From the NCBI GenBank assembly GCA_037127315.1, contig JBBBDQ010001944.1:791001-855000 (forward strand): a DNA stretch of 64,000 bases, written 5' to 3'. The notes under the pieces are model-generated. The model searched no databases. It saw only the letters and a program-made list of their open reading frames with translations, and had not been told where the DNA came from. Origin of the DNA: Ascarosepion bandense. Lineage: Eukaryota; Mollusca; Cephalopoda; Sepiida; Sepiidae. The first letter of the stretch is position 1, and each line of letters starts with the position of its first letter. A program made the position numbers and the translations under genes. Of the stretch, positions 63,845 through 64,000 are shown piece by piece.

Positions 63845-64000
63845 CCTGCAGTCACTCTCTCACCGGCGTGACGTGGCTTCCCTGTGCCTCTTGTATAAGT
63901 ACTTTCACGGCTTCTGCTCGGACGAACTTAAATCACTGGTGCCCCCTACGTGTGAATTTGCACGAGATACTAGATTGGCAACTAGGTCCCACCCCTTTTC
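63845..64000 (+). mobile_element. LINE-J copy 5, cut by the window end
   Basis: Reads LSHRRDVASLCLLYKYFHGF, then SDELKSLVPP and FARDTRLATRSHPF, the same C-terminal block as copy 4 (41790-41940), about 95% similar by eye. The 3' part lies beyond the window. Confidence 0.85.

Overview
The window looks like a gene-poor, repeat-saturated stretch of an animal genome, most likely a coleoid cephalopod and probably an octopus. The reasons are the base composition, the many (TA)n, (GATA)n and (CA)n tracts, and dispersed families that resemble octopus tRNA-derived SINEs, jockey-like and RTE-like LINEs and small Helitrons. The species call is inference from recognised repeat styles, not from a search. 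I found no intact host protein gene, rRNA or functional tRNA. Every open frame I can interpret is a decayed piece of a mobile element or a tandem repeat read as protein.

Local family names used below. LINE-J: jockey/CR1-like reverse transcriptase with a conserved structured 3' tail. LINE-R: RTE-like reverse-transcriptase C-terminus ending in a GGGACAGGGCACATAG-type tail. SINE-A: about 300 bp, tRNA-like head with GTGGTGCAGTGG. SINE-B: tRNA-like head followed by a body ending in GATGACTAATATATA. SINE-C: tRNA-like head with GTTTCGAGTCC. SINE-V: about 200 bp, sharing the LINE-J 3' tail. Q-repeat: a hairpin-rich dispersed repeat.

Layout. 0-9 kb: microsatellites, LINE C-terminal fragments, two opposed LINE-J copies (3.57-4.64 kb minus, 4.92-6.12 kb plus), a SINE-V, and LINE-R ends. 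9-16 kb: a degenerate minisatellite, a SINE-B/SINE-A composite, LINE-J remnants and a minus-strand Helitron. 16.5-17 kb: a 16-unit minisatellite. 17.1-20.7 kb: a Ty3/Gypsy corpse carrying a solo LTR, an internal duplication, a SINE-A and an abutting Helitron. 22-23 kb: a retrotransposon ORF1 with a CCHC knuckle. 24-32 kb: Helitron, SINE-A copies, a seven-unit SINE-V array, a solo LTR with target-site duplication, and LINE-R. 32.86 kb: a hammerhead ribozyme on the minus strand. 34-36 kb: LINE-R split by SINE-A, then a Helitron and LINE-J. 36.8-38.2 kb: a 239-bp satellite. 39-42 kb: SINE-V, long inverted repeats, LINE-R and LINE-J. 42.5-44.25 kb: an AT-rich 46-bp minisatellite. 45-50 kb: Q-repeat, LINE-J reverse-transcriptase N-terminal halves, LINE-R, and a perfect 58-bp inverted repeat. 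52-61 kb: palindromic microsatellites, SINE-C, Tc1-like and mariner remnants, a GATA array and a second hammerhead-like motif. 61-64 kb: more Q-repeats, a second mariner remnant and a terminal LINE-J fragment.

No gene network operates here. The relationships are parasitic: SINE-V appears to borrow the LINE-J 3' tail, SINEs and LTRs are nested inside older LINE and Gypsy copies, and SINE tails appear to seed microsatellites. The most notable observations are the hammerhead ribozyme motifs, the shared and covarying 3' tail hairpin, the serial hairpins of the Q-repeat, and the exact segmental duplication in the Gypsy element, which could also be an assembly artefact.
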